The notes under the pieces are model-generated. The model searched no databases. It was not told where the DNA came from and was given only the letters and a program-made list of their open reading frames with translations. Positions 31,309 to 45,377 of a stretch of DNA of 64,000 nucleotides are shown in pieces (the first letter of the stretch is position 1; each line of letters opens with the position of its first letter). The translations under genes were made by a program, and so were the position numbers. Origin of the DNA: Anthostomella pinea. Taxonomy: Eukaryota > Ascomycota > Sordariomycetes > Xylariales > Xylariaceae. The DNA lies in NCBI GenBank assembly GCA_963556695.1, contig CAUWAG010000020.1, positions 5,952,001 to 6,016,000 of the forward strand, written 5' to 3'.

Positions 31309-33373
31309 TCATGCAGCCTCTTGAAACGCTGTCTTGAAGCCTTCAAAGTGCTCCTGCTCTTCGCCAGCAAGCTTGCCACCAACATCGCTGATGATCGTTA
31401 GTATCAGACTATAGTTATTATACAAAAACCTCTCTCTCTTTCTCTTATCATTGCCGAATCCTGCACTATATTTCGTTAAGAAAGCCTCCATTTCGCTCCT
31501 AAGTCTCCTCAAACTGGTGACTACAGGCTCATCATCACCGGCATCGGTGCTCAGCGACAGAATACCGTGTACGAGCTGCCCGAACCGCTGCGTCGCAACA
31601 TGCGGCGCGGCAGACAACTTTGCTTGCTCCGCCTTCGATGGCAGGCGGTTTGGAAGCGCGGTAGTGAGGGCGCGGACAGACTCACAATGTGCATTCATGA
31701 CATATTGAAGTCGTGGCCAAAGGAGCATGGCGGTTCCATTGATGTATCCATCGGCTGCAGGTACCTTGCGCCGCTGCAGTTCAAATTGGAAGTGTTGATT
31801 GAGACGGACAGATAATAGAAGCCCAATGGCGTCGTACGTATCGGTCGCAAGCGCTTTGGTCAAAGCCTGCCCAAGCTGAAATGTTGGGTCAAATATGTAG
31901 GTAAAGTGGCGGGATATGGTGGAATAACTCAGAGCCGGCGAGAAGAAGGACGCGAGGAAGGTGTATTCTGCCGTCGCATTGTCAATGAGGGCTAGATTGA
32001 AGTTGCGAAAGAGGACCTCGAGGTAGTGGGTTGACTGGTCTTCTTCGGCCAAGTAAGAAGGCAGCGCGATTTGATTAGTGGTGCGGAGGACATCGATGCG
32101 CCGACCAATGTTGAATGCATCATGAGGCGGCCCGGCGATCTTGGAGCTTGAGAGAACCGTGCCTTTACGAGATGTATCTTCGTTGCCCAATACGTCTGTC
32201 TTGTCCAGGATGTGGAGCTTGATCCGCTTGAGAGCAGTCTCGTAACGAGTAAATTGGTTGACATAGTACCACCTCATCGTATTCATGTATGCGAGGCAGA
32301 TCTCATTCGCGAGGGTGGCGTGATGTCGGTGAAGGAAAGAGAATAGGTCCTTGAACTTTAAGAAGTTCTGTTGTTGTATGACTTGGGCGTTGATATGCGG
32401 TGATCGGAGGGCCTTGACCTGGGAAACAAGAAAGTCTCTGATGCGTTCGATGGCCTTCAGTATCAGTTTCTCCAACAGGGGTCCAAGATCTTGCAAACCC
32501 CTACTGGGGTCGGAGCTCGACGCGCCTTTCTTGTATGCTGTGGCCCTTTTGTCGATGTCAGCCAGGACCTTGACCCAGGACTCATCAATATGCCCATCTA
32601 CTATCCTCGATACGACCACGGGTGAAACACTGGTCTCTTCCACTGCTGGCCCAAGCCCCTTTTCGACCGCTTTTCGATTTTCCAGTCTCACGTTGAGAGA
32701 AGTCGAGCGCGCTTGTAATGTTTCGATGTCTGCGGCCACCGTGGCAAGGTCGTTACGGAAGCTTGTAAGGTTTGTCTCGACCGAACCGAGTATCTCATCG
32801 CATGCTCGGATTGATCGGTGTAGATCCTCAAATTTCGCTTTCTCCCGCTCGTCTAGAGGCTAGAATTAGCAGGTTGGCACCCAGGTCAGGTACACGGGGC
32901 AACATACATTCCTCCACTGATTGCGAGATGCTGGTATCTACCGCCTCCACGACCGGATCGTCCGACAATGCTAGCTCTCGCAGAGAAGACCTGCTAAAGT
33001 CGAATTGGAGATCAAGATCTCGTGGTGATATCGGGGCAGCCGGTGTATTATCGAGCGTGGTATCATGTCCCGCGCCATCCTTGAGCAAGGTACCCAAAAC
33101 TTCGACCGGATCTGGTCCAGCATATACGGTGGTTGATTGCTTGAGGGCCGAGCTATTGGCTCTGCGCGAAGACGCCAGCAGGGACGAGGTGGAGGAATCG
33201 TTAGATGCCAACGAGATGGAAGACGATCTCGGTGTCAGGCCCGGGCGTTGCTGAGATGTGATGTAAGGTCCGACGCCGCTGGTCGATCTCCGAGGGGCGG
33301 GAGAATAGGCGCGACTGCCCGGCTGGGAAGAACCTGGCGACACCGACTGTCCAGCAAGTCGATCGAGCCACAT
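31309..33373 (-). CDS. VPS52: GARP/EARP tethering subunit Vps52
   Basis: Exons 33373-32908 and 32852-31309 join in phase over a 55-nt intron to 669 residues. Only the second AG of a doublet (CCTCTAG) keeps the frame; the nearer AG would run into a stop. The first ~130 residues are Ser/Pro-rich and disordered. The Vps52/Sac2 core follows: KFEDLHRSIRACDEIL, LGPLLEKLILKAIERIRDFLVSQV and a QQNFLKFKDLFSFLHRH region, then long helical segments to residue 669. Vps52 is a subunit of the GARP complex that tethers endosome-derived vesicles to the trans-Golgi. It sits head-on to the TBC gene; both act in Golgi traffic, which may be coincidence. Confidence 0.95.
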
Positions 33374-34565
33374 GTTCTAGATGGGGGACACACAGCCGAT
33401 CACGGGTTCGAACGGGTCATGGCGGATTTGTCGAGTCGATTCGGGATTATGGGGACTGGAGTTCGGCAGCAGTGCAATCAGATCGTTGTAAGATTTCGGT
33501 CTGGTAAATTGTTCAGAAGCAGCACGTTAGCAGCATTCAGCAATTGAGGTTAGGTACTCTCTCTGGCCTGGATGTGTCAGATATGTCAGATGTGTCTGGT
33601 GAATGTGGTTGTTCGAGGGGCCTCCTGAAGCGCAAGGCTTAGGCCATGCGACAGCCTTCCCTTCTGCCACCTGCACCTGCACTCATTGTTTCACTCCAGA
33701 ACTTGAGCGATGATTGGCTGGGTCCTGAATGGCTACTAGCTATTCACTAAAGCCGACCGGGGTTAGCCTGATCGGTCAACATTGCGCTACCATTGCCTGG
33801 GCTTCAATCAATACACCGGCAGCCATTGGGTCAATTGCTTCAAATGGAATTGAAGTTTGAGTTCAGGACGTGAGGCATGCAAATACCATATCCATCCACC
33901 TACAGTGCATGGCAATCAGCATAGATGGTTAATATGCCTTTGAGCCAGTGGCTGATGTTGAGGTCGAGGAATAGGTACGGGGATATGCAGAGCCCCTGTA
34001 TGCAATTGTACGAAGGTGCAACCCGAAGTCTGAATTCAATGTTGAAATATGTGGGTCTGTAAGGTGTCAGATAGCACGTGTACTTAGGTACCCTCAGACG
34101 CTAAGCTACGGCCTGGAGCGAGGGAGGTGCCCTGGAAATGTCCGCTAAGCCCACTGTGATCACAGGTGGGGACAGCTACGATGCTGGCTGCGCTGGATTC
34201 TGGTGAACCTTAATGGCCCCACTCTGCCCACTCATCAGCCATTCACTGTTCGGCTCAGCGCACCCACAACCATAAAAGCTGCTGCCGTCTTCTTCGCGAA
34301 AAATATCCTGGTCCAATCACAAGCAGATGAACACGGTCTGCACGGTCGGCACGGTCTGGAAAAGCCAAGCAAAAAATCCCGTCCTTGCCTCTCTGCCCAT
34401 TTTTATTTTCTCCCCTCCTTTTGGGAAATCGCAACCTAACGGAGAAACCCTCTCTTCCACCTATATCTTCTACACCTGCACCACCACAACACGTCGTTTC
34501 GTCTTGTGCATCCATCGCCGACCTTCCTTTCCCAACCGACTCGCTCATCTCCATCATCCCTCAAG
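33374..34565. other. divergent spacer: VPS52 and eIF5A promoters
   Basis: About 1.2 kb lies between the VPS52 start and the eIF5A start. The last 200 bases are pyrimidine-rich (CT/CAC runs, typical of highly expressed fungal genes). No gene or repeat could be supported. Confidence 0.45.
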
Positions 34566-35409
34566 ATGTCTGACGACGCCCAGGTGAGTAGCCAGCTACA
34601 CGCGCCCATCTGTGATGCGTTCCCCCGCCGTCTATTTCACCCCGCACCCGTGGACCTCCATCATCAGTCGAGACGATCCCCGCCGTCCAGCCAGCACCAT
34701 CACCTTCACCTTCACCACCAAAGTGCCGATTCCGCGCGGCAGTCGTGCTTACCTCGTACCCCCGACGCTTGCGACGTCTTCCTATTGCTGACTTTATTTT
34801 CTGCAGCATGAGCACACCTTCGACTCGACCGACGCCGGCGCGTCGCTGGTCACCCCCATGCAGTGTTCGGCTCTGAGAAAAAACGGATACGTTTGCATCA
34901 AGAGCCGTCCCTGCAAGATCGTCGACATGTCCACCTCCAAGACTGGCAAGCACGGCCACGCCAAGGTCCATCTTGTTGCTATCGACATCTTCACCGCCAA
35001 GAAGCTCGAGGATCTCTGCCCTTCCACCCACAACATGGATGTCCCCATCGTCAAGACCGACCAGTACATGCTTGTGAGTACTTCCGCGCCCGACCCCAAC
35101 ACTCGTATCCGTCCGAAAGACCTAAGCTGACTGTATGATTGTCTTGTAGATGAGCGTTTCCGAGGACGGTTACCTTAACCTCATGGACGAGAGCACCGGA
35201 GCTACCACCGAGCACATTCGAGTCCCCGACAACGAGGTTGGCCAGAAGATCAAGGATGCCGCGGCCGACATTGAGGCCGGTAACGTTGAAGCCAGTAAGT
35301 TCTCGTAATATCCTTGCTCATAGGACCTTGGCTAATGGTCACAGCCGCTACCATCACCTCCGCTATGGGCGAGCAGCACTGCACCAAGTGCGATCTCAAG
35401 GACGTTTAG
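34566..35409 (+). CDS. translation factor eIF5A
   Basis: Four exons (34566-34583, 34807-35073, 35150-35294, 35345-35409) give 164 residues. The first exon codes only MSDDAQ and is followed by a 223-nt intron, a common layout for this gene. The hypusine loop [14 protein letters not shown] is intact, with the modified Lys. The SH3-like N domain and OB fold are recognisable to about VPDNEVGQK. The C-terminus ([20 protein letters not shown]) departs from the usual acidic helix ending and carries two Cys. The splice sites used are all canonical, so I take it as real, but an alternative last exon cannot be excluded. eIF5A promotes elongation through poly-proline stretches and is hypusinated by DHS/DOHH. 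Confidence 0.93.
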
Positions 35410-36375
35410 TTGGGCGGAATTTTCGACGAAAACTTCCACTTAGCCTGATCCTGCCGTGTTTAATCGGGCGGCGCTGGGAATTGTGCATCTCGACACGGCA
35501 GAAGGAGTTTATCTGGGCGTAGCTGTTCACGAAGACTGGGAAACGAAACGATTTCACTGGTCTCGTTTTCTTTGCGGTTCTGGTTTCGCCCCAGTTTAGC
35601 CATATCGTATCTTGGCTGAGATCAAGGCAGATGAACCGCGAAGATAGGGTCATTTATTGCCTTTCTACAGAACAGTCCCATATATTCCTCCATGCACCAA
35701 AGCTCCAAGCCCATCTGCCGTGACCGTGATACTGAGATCTGTCCGTGGATCTCGCAAACCGCAAGCGCAACCTGTGACACAGGCTGGGTTTCCACCATTC
35801 TGCTCGCACTCGTCGTTACCGTGAACGGTTTGCTAGTAACCTCGCCTTGGTGGCATCACTAAACAGTGCTAAGGAAAGTCAAAAGATCCCGCCATCCTTG
35901 CGACTAGGATCGGTTTCGGTCCTTGTAACTTGTAAGTCAAAAAGGGCGCCGAGAAGGAGGAAGATGGTAGCCAAGCATAAGGTCTTGGATAGGTAGGTAG
36001 GTAGGAACGGGGACAAACCGAGTTGCCTGCCTGTACGGTCGTGAAGATCGTTGGACTGGCCTTGCCTCTTAGCATGTAATCGTCCAACCCTCGATGAGAT
36101 AAACCTACCTAAATACACGGAGTAATACTATTTTTTTGTACACCATATTCTGTCACTGAAAACACCTCCAATCCAGCTACTGTATGCTGCATCTTTGAGA
36201 ACTTACCGACAGGCCCTGGGTTCCTCACAAGCTCGCCTGTCAAGTTTAGCCGTAACATTTACAACTTCTGCCGTCAACCGACCTGCACCTGTAGTTGTTT
36301 TATCATCGCTGCAGCTTTACAGCAACAAGCAGTCCCAGCAGAACCAGAACCCAAAGGACCGCACACGAAATAAGC
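35410..36375. other. spacer between eIF5A and RRN7
   Basis: The segment holds the eIF5A 3' UTR and the RRN7 promoter on the same strand. No additional gene or repeat is supported. Confidence 0.45.
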
Positions 36376-38249
36376 ATGGCCCCGACCAAGTACCACAAGT
36401 TCCGCGGCGGCGAGCGGTGCGACGAGTGCGGCGCGCGGCAGTGGTACGCCCAGGACGCGCTGCGGTACTGCCGCAACGGCCACCGGCTCGAGGGCTTCGC
36501 CGCGCACGAGGCCGACGAGGACGCCTTCGGCACCCAGGGCCGCGTCTCGCGCGTCAAGAAGGAGCCCCGGCGCAAGGTCGCCGTCAAGCTCACCGGCGAC
36601 GAGGGCCGCGAGTTGTATCTCGAGGTCCTGCAGCTCCTGCTCGTGCGCCAGGTCCGCTGGCTCGTCGCGGGGCGCGGCCTGCCTGAGGATCTGGCCGAGG
36701 TGGTCAGGGCGCTTTGGGCGCTGCGCGTGCGCAATCTGCCGCTGAGGGAGAGGGGGGGCAGACGTGTTGTTGCTGGGCGGGACGATGATGGCGCGTCTTC
36801 GTTGTTCGCGTCCCAGAGCGAGATGGGCGAGTCGTCGGACGTGGACCTCTCGGATGCGACGACGGCTGCTACATGGGCGCCCGACGCGGCCAGGCGGTGG
36901 AAGCTGCCGAGGCTCATTGATACGCTGGCCCTGTGCTATCTGGGGTGTCTGGTTCGACGTGTGCCGGTTTCGACGGGGGACTTGTATCGATGGGTGCAAA
37001 ATGGGGATATGGACTTTCTCGCAGCGGTATGGCATCTTATCTACTAGACCTTCCAAGGCTCGCTGGCTTACTGACATGGCTTTACCTAGTTCAACAATAT
37101 CCCTCGCAATGTTCGGGATCGCTTGCCCGCGGCATACCACAGTGCTCTGCAGGTTAGAGACCATCTACAGCCTGGCCGGCTACAGACCGCGGTGCAGGAT
37201 CTAGTCATCTCGTTTAAGATGAGTTTCGATACGGTGTTTCCTCCGCTCAACTACGTTCCTGTACTTGTTGGATATATCACCGAGCTGGCATTGCCAAGTA
37301 AGATCAGGACCACTCTCGTTGCTGTATAGCGCAGGTGTACTGACACTTTCTAGTGGAGGTATACATGACAGTCAAGTGTATTGCAGAGATTGTACACACG
37401 GATTATTCGTATCCAATGGGCGGCAAGAAGATGCGCACCATGGACAATCCCGAAGTACTTCTGATCGCACTGGTCGTCCTATCTACGAAGTTACTATACC
37501 CACTGGACGGCATCGAACGGCCCCCGATCGGCTACCATGATCCGAGAAGCACCAAGGTCGACTGGTCACAGTGGCAGAGAGTCATGGCAGATACGCCCGT
37601 GGAGGAGCGTTCCAATCTGACACACGGCGAGGAGTACAAGGTCACGCCCAATGACGTTCTTAGCATAGACGAGACGAAACTTGACGATTTCATGGACTGG
37701 TTCGAGAAGACGTGGGTTGGAAACGGCGATTCCAAGAGTAAGCCACATATCTACGCTACCTACTATATTCTGTCTGCTGTGGCCTTCATACTGATCAAGC
37801 TGCTAGCAACGGAGAGAATACGCGAGCCGTTTCAAGGTCAGCAGCGCCCTTCTGAGCCTAGACGGCCAGCGGAACTCGAACCCGATGTGAATGGCGAGCG
37901 GATCAGGGGGAAATACAGGGCCCTGGGAGGCTACGAAGGGAGTATCGAGCCGGTTGTCGAGGTGCCGGGGGACCACAAGAAGCAACCTCGAGATTTATGT
38001 CCAATATGGCGAAGCGAGGAGGATCTGCCGGACGCCGCGAGAATGCTATTCATCAAAGCTGCGGACCTTGCGGCTATACCGTTGGATACCCTTATACGAT
38101 GCGCTTCGCAGGTCGAAAGGCGTCTGGAGGTCTGGTGCGTCGAGAAGGGGAAGGAGAGGCGGGATAGAGGAAAGGGCAAGGGCAAGGCAATTGAGACCGG
38201 CGCAGGTTCGGAATACGACAATATGATGGTTGATGATGTTAGCATTTGA
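36376..38249 (+). CDS. RRN7: RNA polymerase I initiation factor Rrn7
   Basis: Three exons (36376-37026, 37090-37297, 37354-38249) give 584 residues. The N-terminal zinc ribbon reads CDECG ... YCRNGHRLEG, the Cys/Cys/Cys/His pattern of the Rrn7/TAF1B family. Cyclin-like folds follow (VVLSTKLLYPL, FNNIPRNVRDRLPA). Rrn7 is the TFIIB-like subunit of core factor that recruits RNA polymerase I to the rDNA promoter. The Met of the third exon is split across its intron. The first exon is very GC-rich. Start chosen at 36376 because the zinc ribbon follows at once; the frame extends upstream without an ATG. Confidence 0.92.
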
Positions 38250-39313
<1,064 letters not shown>

Positions 39314-40624
39314 ACAATTCGACCCACAACGGTTCATCCTCCTCGGCGTCTGGTTTGGGCATCACATCATCAGGGAGAAATGGTCGGATGGGTAGAAGAT
39401 ATCTCGACCGATTCCTGTGCTCGGGTGGCTTGTTTTCTGCTGCGGAAATAGCAGTAGTCTAGTCCAGTTGCAATCGAGCTATGAAACACGTGCAACAATC
39501 ACTGCCCATGATGGGGATTGCTGTGGCTCTGATATCAAGAATGAAAGTGAAGCATACCGCCCTCCGCAGGACGACTCTATGGCCATCTGTGTCTCCTATT
39601 CCTCGTTACCAATATCTGCTCCATTGCGGTCGACCTCTTTCCGAACGAACCCAGGAGTCGCCGCAACAATCTACTACACCTCAAAACGAGTCCGCTAGAT
39701 GCGCTGTCTTAGGTTCTAACTTCCAATATGTACAGTTCATTCTCGCTCAAATCACAGCCAGGGAAGCGTCATCTGGGGCTCCTACACGGGTCTAGGACCA
39801 TGCTGAGCCCTCATACGCTCCAACATGTAATGGCAGAAGATTATGTCTGATCGCCCTTCGCTCTACAGCATCCTCACGTGCAAGTGCATCCAGTGAATGA
39901 TAAGTTACGACCGACGCCCACATTGCCATCGTTCATCGGCATGAGAAGATGGAGGTGGGCGGCTGCTGCTGCTTGTCTTTTTGCTTTCGTCCTCTCATGC
40001 CAAGGGCTAGCAAGATGGAAGGGGTTGCGTGTCCTGGTTGCGATATCTCTACTAGCTTGTGCAAGCAAGTCGTTTTTGGGCCCTCGAGTACACGCCGCTG
40101 TGACTTGGTCACAGAGGCATCTCACGGAATAAATTGCACATAGCCTGCCTGACAAGCTGAGAGATGGTATTTTGCAGTGTAATAAGTACAGCGGCTCGGT
40201 GATCGTTCCGCCAGTTCGCTCCAGCCAGCTGAAATGCGAAGCATCATGTGCACTGGTTGTTTGATATAGACATTGTAATGTCTGTCATGCCATTGTGAGG
40301 GACGGGAGAACGTGCATGATACGACCGTCTCTTTTGACAGGAGGACAGTGCGATGTTGCAGGGGGGGCTTCTCTGCCCGCCAATAGGCGCAAGTGGCCGC
40401 CACACTTGCAGCTGACTGGCATACTGCGCAATGCGGCTAAAGCTCGGCCTGCTTCCGTGGCCTTTAATCATACCTACCTCCCTGTACCAGAGACTGGGGT
40501 AACATCTCGTCGTTGACAGCTTCCACGAACTTGCGACCATAGCCTTATCGTCACCCCTTGACTGTCGGCTCTCGATTCTCCTGAAGCTCCCGACGATTCT
40601 TCGCCCCCTCGTGGATATACGAAG
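39314..40624. other. spacer, nothing recognised
   Basis: About 1.3 kb between the ubiquitin fusion and the YIPF-type gene. It holds short frames without domains. No repeat of the families described here was seen in it. Confidence 0.4.
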
Positions 40625-41758
40625 ATGTCGGGCGCGGGCTACGATGCCGTCGTAGACGTCGACGACGAGGTAAGCTACGTCCCCTTCGTCCTGTCCGCAG
40701 CTCCCAGCTTCAAGCTCCCAGCTGCTTGCCAGACGATAACTTACTAAACATCTCATCACTACCAGGGCGACCTCGGCCACACCGACCTCCAAGAGGACCT
40801 CGAATTCCACAACTCGAACTTCCAGGACAACGCCGGGGCGCGCAAAGGCACCCACTCCGCGGCCTCAGGTCTCCCACCGCCCGCGACGGCGTCCTCCTCG
40901 TCCGGCTCATCGAAGCGCTACCTGTGGTCGCTGTCGTTCTACGCGCAGTTCTTCGACGTCGACACGTCGTCGGTGCTGTCGCGGTGCTGGGCCGCGCTGT
41001 ACCCGCGCGCCAACTTCCTCGACGTCCTCGAGGGCAACCCCGACCTGTACGGCCCGTTCTGGATCGCGACTACCGTCGTGCTTATCCTGTTCCTTGGTGG
41101 GACTATTAGCCAGTACCTAGCTAAGATCGGGGACGGGCCGTTTGCGTACGATTTCGAGCTTTTGAGTGGTGAGTTCGATCTACCTTTTCGTCTTGTTGGG
41201 GTGTTGGATGCGGCCCCTAGGTCGTGGGTGACTTGCGAGAACCGCCGACTTGCTGGCTTCATCCATACCTCCTTGTTTTGCGCTAGAGACCGCAAAACTG
41301 ACATATTCAATACAGGTGCGGCTGGTCTCGTCTACGGCTACACGCTCGTGATCCCGATCCTCCTCTTCGGCGCCCTGCGATACTTCGGCTCCGAATCGGC
41401 TAACCTCCTAGAGTGCTGGGCGCTATATGGCTACTCGAACCTGATCTGGATCCCCGTGGCGCTGATCAGTTGGTCACCCGTCACCATCCTCAACTGGGTC
41501 TTCGTCGGCATCGGCTGGGGCTTGTCGGTTGCATTCCTGCTACGCAACCTATACCCCGTGCTCAGCGCCACCGATCGCCAGACCAGCAAGGTCTTGCTGG
41601 TACTCGTCGTCGCCTTGCACATGGGCCTCGCCATCGCGATCAAGATTCTATTCTTTGCGCATGGCAGTCCTGTTGCCGACAAGAAGCCTGATGCGGGAGC
41701 GGGCGGAGACACTCCGCCTGCTGGGGATAAGCCGACTGACCCTCCGAGGTTCTTCTAG
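40625..41758 (+). CDS. Yip1-domain Golgi membrane protein (YIPF1/2 type)
   Basis: Three exons (40625-40669, 40766-41168, 41316-41758) give 296 residues. An acidic cytosolic N-terminus (DVDDEGDLGHTDLQEDLEF) is followed by YLWSLSFYAQFFDVDTSSVLSRCWAALYP, the typical Yip1-family entry, and then about five hydrophobic segments (ATTVVLILFLGG, YTLVIPILLFGAL, LIWIPVALISWSPV, FVGIGWGLSVAFLL, VLLVLVVALHMGLA). YIPF1/2 proteins reside in the Golgi and bind Rab/Ypt GTPases. The C-terminus is a short Asp/Pro/Gly tail. The gene is convergent with the rhodanese gene. Confidence 0.92.
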
Positions 41759-42059
41759 GGAACAGGGATTATGGACTGGAATGAACAGAGAGCAGATGGT
41801 GTATGATTGGGTGGCATTATTTGGCGTTTATCAAGCTTATACTGTGCACTGTATACTAGCTGGGTGTATCTGTACACCTCATTTCAGTCATGGCGAGGAT
41901 TCGTTCATGCTTCAAATACGTTGTTTGTGTACTGCTTTAAGCGTGATATACCCCTCCCTGGGATGACCGAGCTGATGACACACGAGAGGAGCACCCCATT
42001 ATCACCGCCTCGCCATATCGTAGCGTGTCACATCCATCCCCCTCCTTCCGGGACACGCC

Positions 42060-42949
42060 TCACCGCTCGACCTTGCCCCCCTTCCCACTCCACTCGACCC
42101 AGCTCCCGGGGTACTCGCCGACGCGCTTCCAGCCGGCGTCGCGCGCGATGGCGGCGGCGGCCCGGCTGCGCACGCCGGCCTTGCAGTAGAAGACGAGCTC
42201 AACGTCGGTCCCGGGCGCGGGCCGCTCAAACCCGAACCGGTCCTCGAACTCGTCGGCCGGGATGTGGAAGCTGTCCGGCGACGTCGTGATCGGGACGTTG
42301 ACGCTGCCCGGGATCCGGCCCGTCTGTTTTAGTTCGCCGGGCTCGCGCGTGTCGATTAGGATTGCTTTTGCTTGGGGTTTGTTGGTGGAGGAGGGGGAGT
42401 TGGTTAGGTCTTGGATCTGTTGGGGGTGTGAGGCGTCAGCTGGTTGGTCTTGTAAGGGGTTAAGGAAGAGAAGCAGCAGAAGTGATGAGGTTGGTGTTGG
42501 AGGTGGTGGTGTGCTGATGAAAGGAGAGAGGATGGAACTGAGCTCGTCCGTAGTCATATGCTCGCCATGCTTCCATTCTCTACCCCTCTCATCATAAACG
42601 CCGTGACAAGTAGGGCAGTATGGCAAGTGATGGCGCAGTCACATACCTCCTCGAAGGTCCAGATCGTGCTCCCCGTTGCCGACTCCGACGACCACCGGAC
42701 CCCCGCCGTCGCACTGTGTGTGACAGTTGTAGTTCGCGATATCGTGGCTTGCGGTCGCTTCGGTCCCGTGGATGTTGCGGGCGATGTTTGCGTGTAAGCC
42801 AAGCTTCGCGAAGCTACAGCTGTACGCGAGGCGGTGCTGAGGCGGGCTGTTCGGAGGGGAGCTTTGACTGAAGTTGAAGCTGGAGCACGGGAGCAGGTGC
42901 GCAGCGCGGAGCTTAGCGCGAGGTGTCGTGATGACATTGCGGGGGCCAT
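42060..42949 (-). CDS. mitochondrial single-domain rhodanese
   Basis: Exons 42949-42647 and 42416-42060 join in phase over a 230-nt intron, long for this window, to 219 residues. The first ~85 residues are Ser/Arg/Thr-rich without acidic residues, as in a mitochondrial import signal. The rhodanese fold follows from IWTFEE. LIDTREPGEL and GRIPGSVNVPI are family motifs, and the catalytic Cys lies in the loop FYCKAGVRSR. It would transfer sulfane sulfur in mitochondria (yeast RDL-type). An earlier in-frame codon exists but has no ATG. Confidence 0.87.
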
Positions 42950-44280
42950 TGTTCCAGTCGAGTTCCTGAGTGAGTATGTAGGTTGGTTTGTGGTGAGTGT
43001 GGTTGATGTTTGGTGTTGGAGATATTGCGACAGCACAGCATAGCGTCATAATCCGAGAAGATACCCCTGTCGCTATAGCTCGCCCGCCAAGCCGAGGGGT
43101 CCACCTGAGCTTTTAGGGGGGAGTTGACGGAAGCTCTTGTCACATCTTCATGTCTGCAGTCTTGACACAACATCGACAGGGTCTTCGAACCCATGGCAAA
43201 TACTGCCCCTGATGAGACCCGTTCCTAAATTGGGATTCTCATTTTGCTGTAAGCTTGGTTTCTTTCATATATGTGAAGGCCTCCCGCAAAGACTGTCAGA
43301 TTCCAGAGGGTTGTAAGTAGGTACGCTCTGTTCCCGATACTCTCTATTGCCTTTCTTGTCTCCTCGCAGAGCCGGAAGACCTTTTTAACAAGACACAAAA
43401 AGGAGCGCTGTCCTGTTCAAAGTTGGAGATGAAGGACGGAGTAGTTCTCTACCTCGCGGAATACTCGTCGACAAGCGTCAAGAGGACTACTATCAATATC
43501 CTGGAAAGGTCGAGCCCCTCCCTGTCGCCCATCCATCGCATGAACCGAGTCGACGTTCGAGGATAGGGGATGGATGATACGAAAGTGGGAATGTCGGTAG
43601 GTGTCGTGAGGGAGAAGCTGCTGGACGTCCGTTCGCACTGTTCGATACACGGATACTGATACGCAGAGGCGTCGCCAAATGCTGTGAAGGTACCTACAGT
43701 CACCACTCGTGAGTCTCCGTCCTCGCAATCGAGTCTGTTCTTCCCTGACAGGACACAAACAGTGGAATAAGCACCCTGGAATAAGCAGTTATGTTCTCAC
43801 GAGCCGGGTTAAACGCTTGTACCGGAGTGGTTATTCCACACATAAAAAATATCCTGAGTATCCAGAACCTTGATTACGGGGTCTACGGAGACTGCTCAGT
43901 GTGCAGTGTAGCTGCTTGGTCCCAGATGTGATCAAAGGGCTCTATCTTACTGCCATATCCAGAGTAAGGGGGCGGAGGGGCGGGGTGACGTAAGGGAAAG
44001 GGGGGTCATCTCAGCAGCTCGTCAGGCCAGGTAATTGTTGGACAATCCAGCCACTCCCCTGACATTGGTTCTCACTGAGACATATTCATGTACGTATATA
44101 ACCATTCGAAAGATGTCCTTGTATGTCAACCGTGCTCCAGCGACCAGCGCGTGCCTCCGTCCTACCCCTTATACCCAAGCAACCTGTACCACCGAAACGC
44201 CGCAGTTGCTCACTTATACCGAAGCAGATAAAACGCACCCAAAACAAGATACCGGCCAAAATATTGGACTACCTAGGTGC
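42950..44280. other. spacer with repeat copy C
   Basis: It includes the rhodanese upstream region and repeat copy C (43764-43905). The downstream half lies in the 3' region of the M35-like gene. No gene seen. Confidence 0.45.
43764..43905. repeat. GGAATAAGCA palindromic repeat, copy C
   Basis: Two left arms GGAATAAGCA (43764-43773 and 43778-43787), a degenerate right arm GGTTATTCCAC (43831-43845), and a shortened companion block TCTACGGAGACTGCTCAGTG (43882-43901 approximately). Confidence 0.55.
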
Positions 44281-45377
44281 CTAGTTCCCAATGATGCTGT
44301 CAAAGGCGCACGTGGACATGAACCACCACTCAGTAGCCGACGCAGCATAGCTCTCGGCGTTCAGCTTCTCGACATACGACGGCCACTGATCCTGCGGCAG
44401 GTTATTGTCGATTACGTTCTTCCAGTTGGTATGGAGCTGGCGCGCTGCCGTCTCCGGGTCGACGGAATAGCCGTTGGTTCCGTAGATATCAGCGGTGCCC
44501 TGCGTCTGTCCACCAGTGTTGCCCCTGGGGATGGTCTACGTCAGCCCACGTACCTTACTCAGCGGGGGGTTGGATACGGCAGAAGAAAGAACTCACCCAT
44601 CAGGGTTGGACGCCAGGCCCGCACGGTTCCCAGCCTCGTTCAGGTGCGTGAGCTCGTGCAGCACCGTCGTGCCGGCGACCTCGAACGAGCTGAACTTCAT
44701 CCCGGGCTTGCACCAGCTCGACTGGCGGCGGCTGGGGTTCTTCGTGTAGGGCAGGGCGTCGAGGTTATTCTTGGTGCGCGGCTCGTCGGCCTTGAAGAAC
44801 TGCGGGCAGAAGCGCATCGAGGGCGTGAAGCCGTCGCCCGCCGCCTTGACGTCGGTGATCATCAGCGACTTGGTGCCGGCCCCGGCGTCGGCGCACAGCG
44901 GGCTGTCCTCGCAGGTTATGTGCACGGTGAACTGGTTCAGCGTGATCGGGTCGCCCGCGCCGGGCTTGCCCGAGTCCGGCGCCGGCGGCTGCGACTGCTG
45001 CCCGATGGCGTTGAGCATCTTGTCGACGCCCGTGTCGAACTCGTCGTCTTGGAAGTAGTACGTGTAGCTGGTTACGGGTCAATATCGTGTCAACATTGAA
45101 CATGCAATCGTTGCACCTGGCGGGTGGCAACTCACGCGGAAGACGAGCGGTACGTCTCGGTGTCCCCGCCGTCCTTCGTCCTGTCGACAGTGTGCTGTCT
45201 GGCCATCACAGCGGCATCTGAGAGAGCCTGGTTGATCTTGTTTTTCTGGTCATCGCTGCATTGATCATAGCCAGTGTAGTCTCTGGCTAGTATCGCGGAC
45301 GAGAGGGTGGCCGGTGCGGCAGAGACACTCCTTAGGATAAGGAGGCCAAAAGGCAGGAGTTGGACGTCATGACGCAT
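44281..45377 (-). CDS. secreted M35-like (deuterolysin/Lys-MEP) metalloprotease
   Basis: Three exons (45377-45136, 45067-44597, 44524-44281) give 318 residues. An N-terminal signal peptide ends near SVSAAPA. The zinc motif HELTH (Lys-MEP/deuterolysin HExxH) lies at about residue 220, and GTADIYG supplies the downstream Asp, as the aspzincin GTxDxxYG motif. A pair of Cys residues near the middle suggests disulfides. The protein is predicted to be exported. Fungal members act as neutral or lysine-specific metallo-endopeptidases; the cleavage preference cannot be read from sequence. Intron 2 changes the frame and is supported by GCTGACG branch and TCCCCAG acceptor. Confidence 0.88.

Noticed and set aside
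36195..36686. 163-residue Arg/Pro/Gly-rich ORF
   Set aside because: Shadow of the GC-rich first exon of RRN7.
44035..45099. 354-residue plus-strand ORF
   Set aside because: Antisense of the M35-like protease, which has signal peptide, HELTH and canonical introns.
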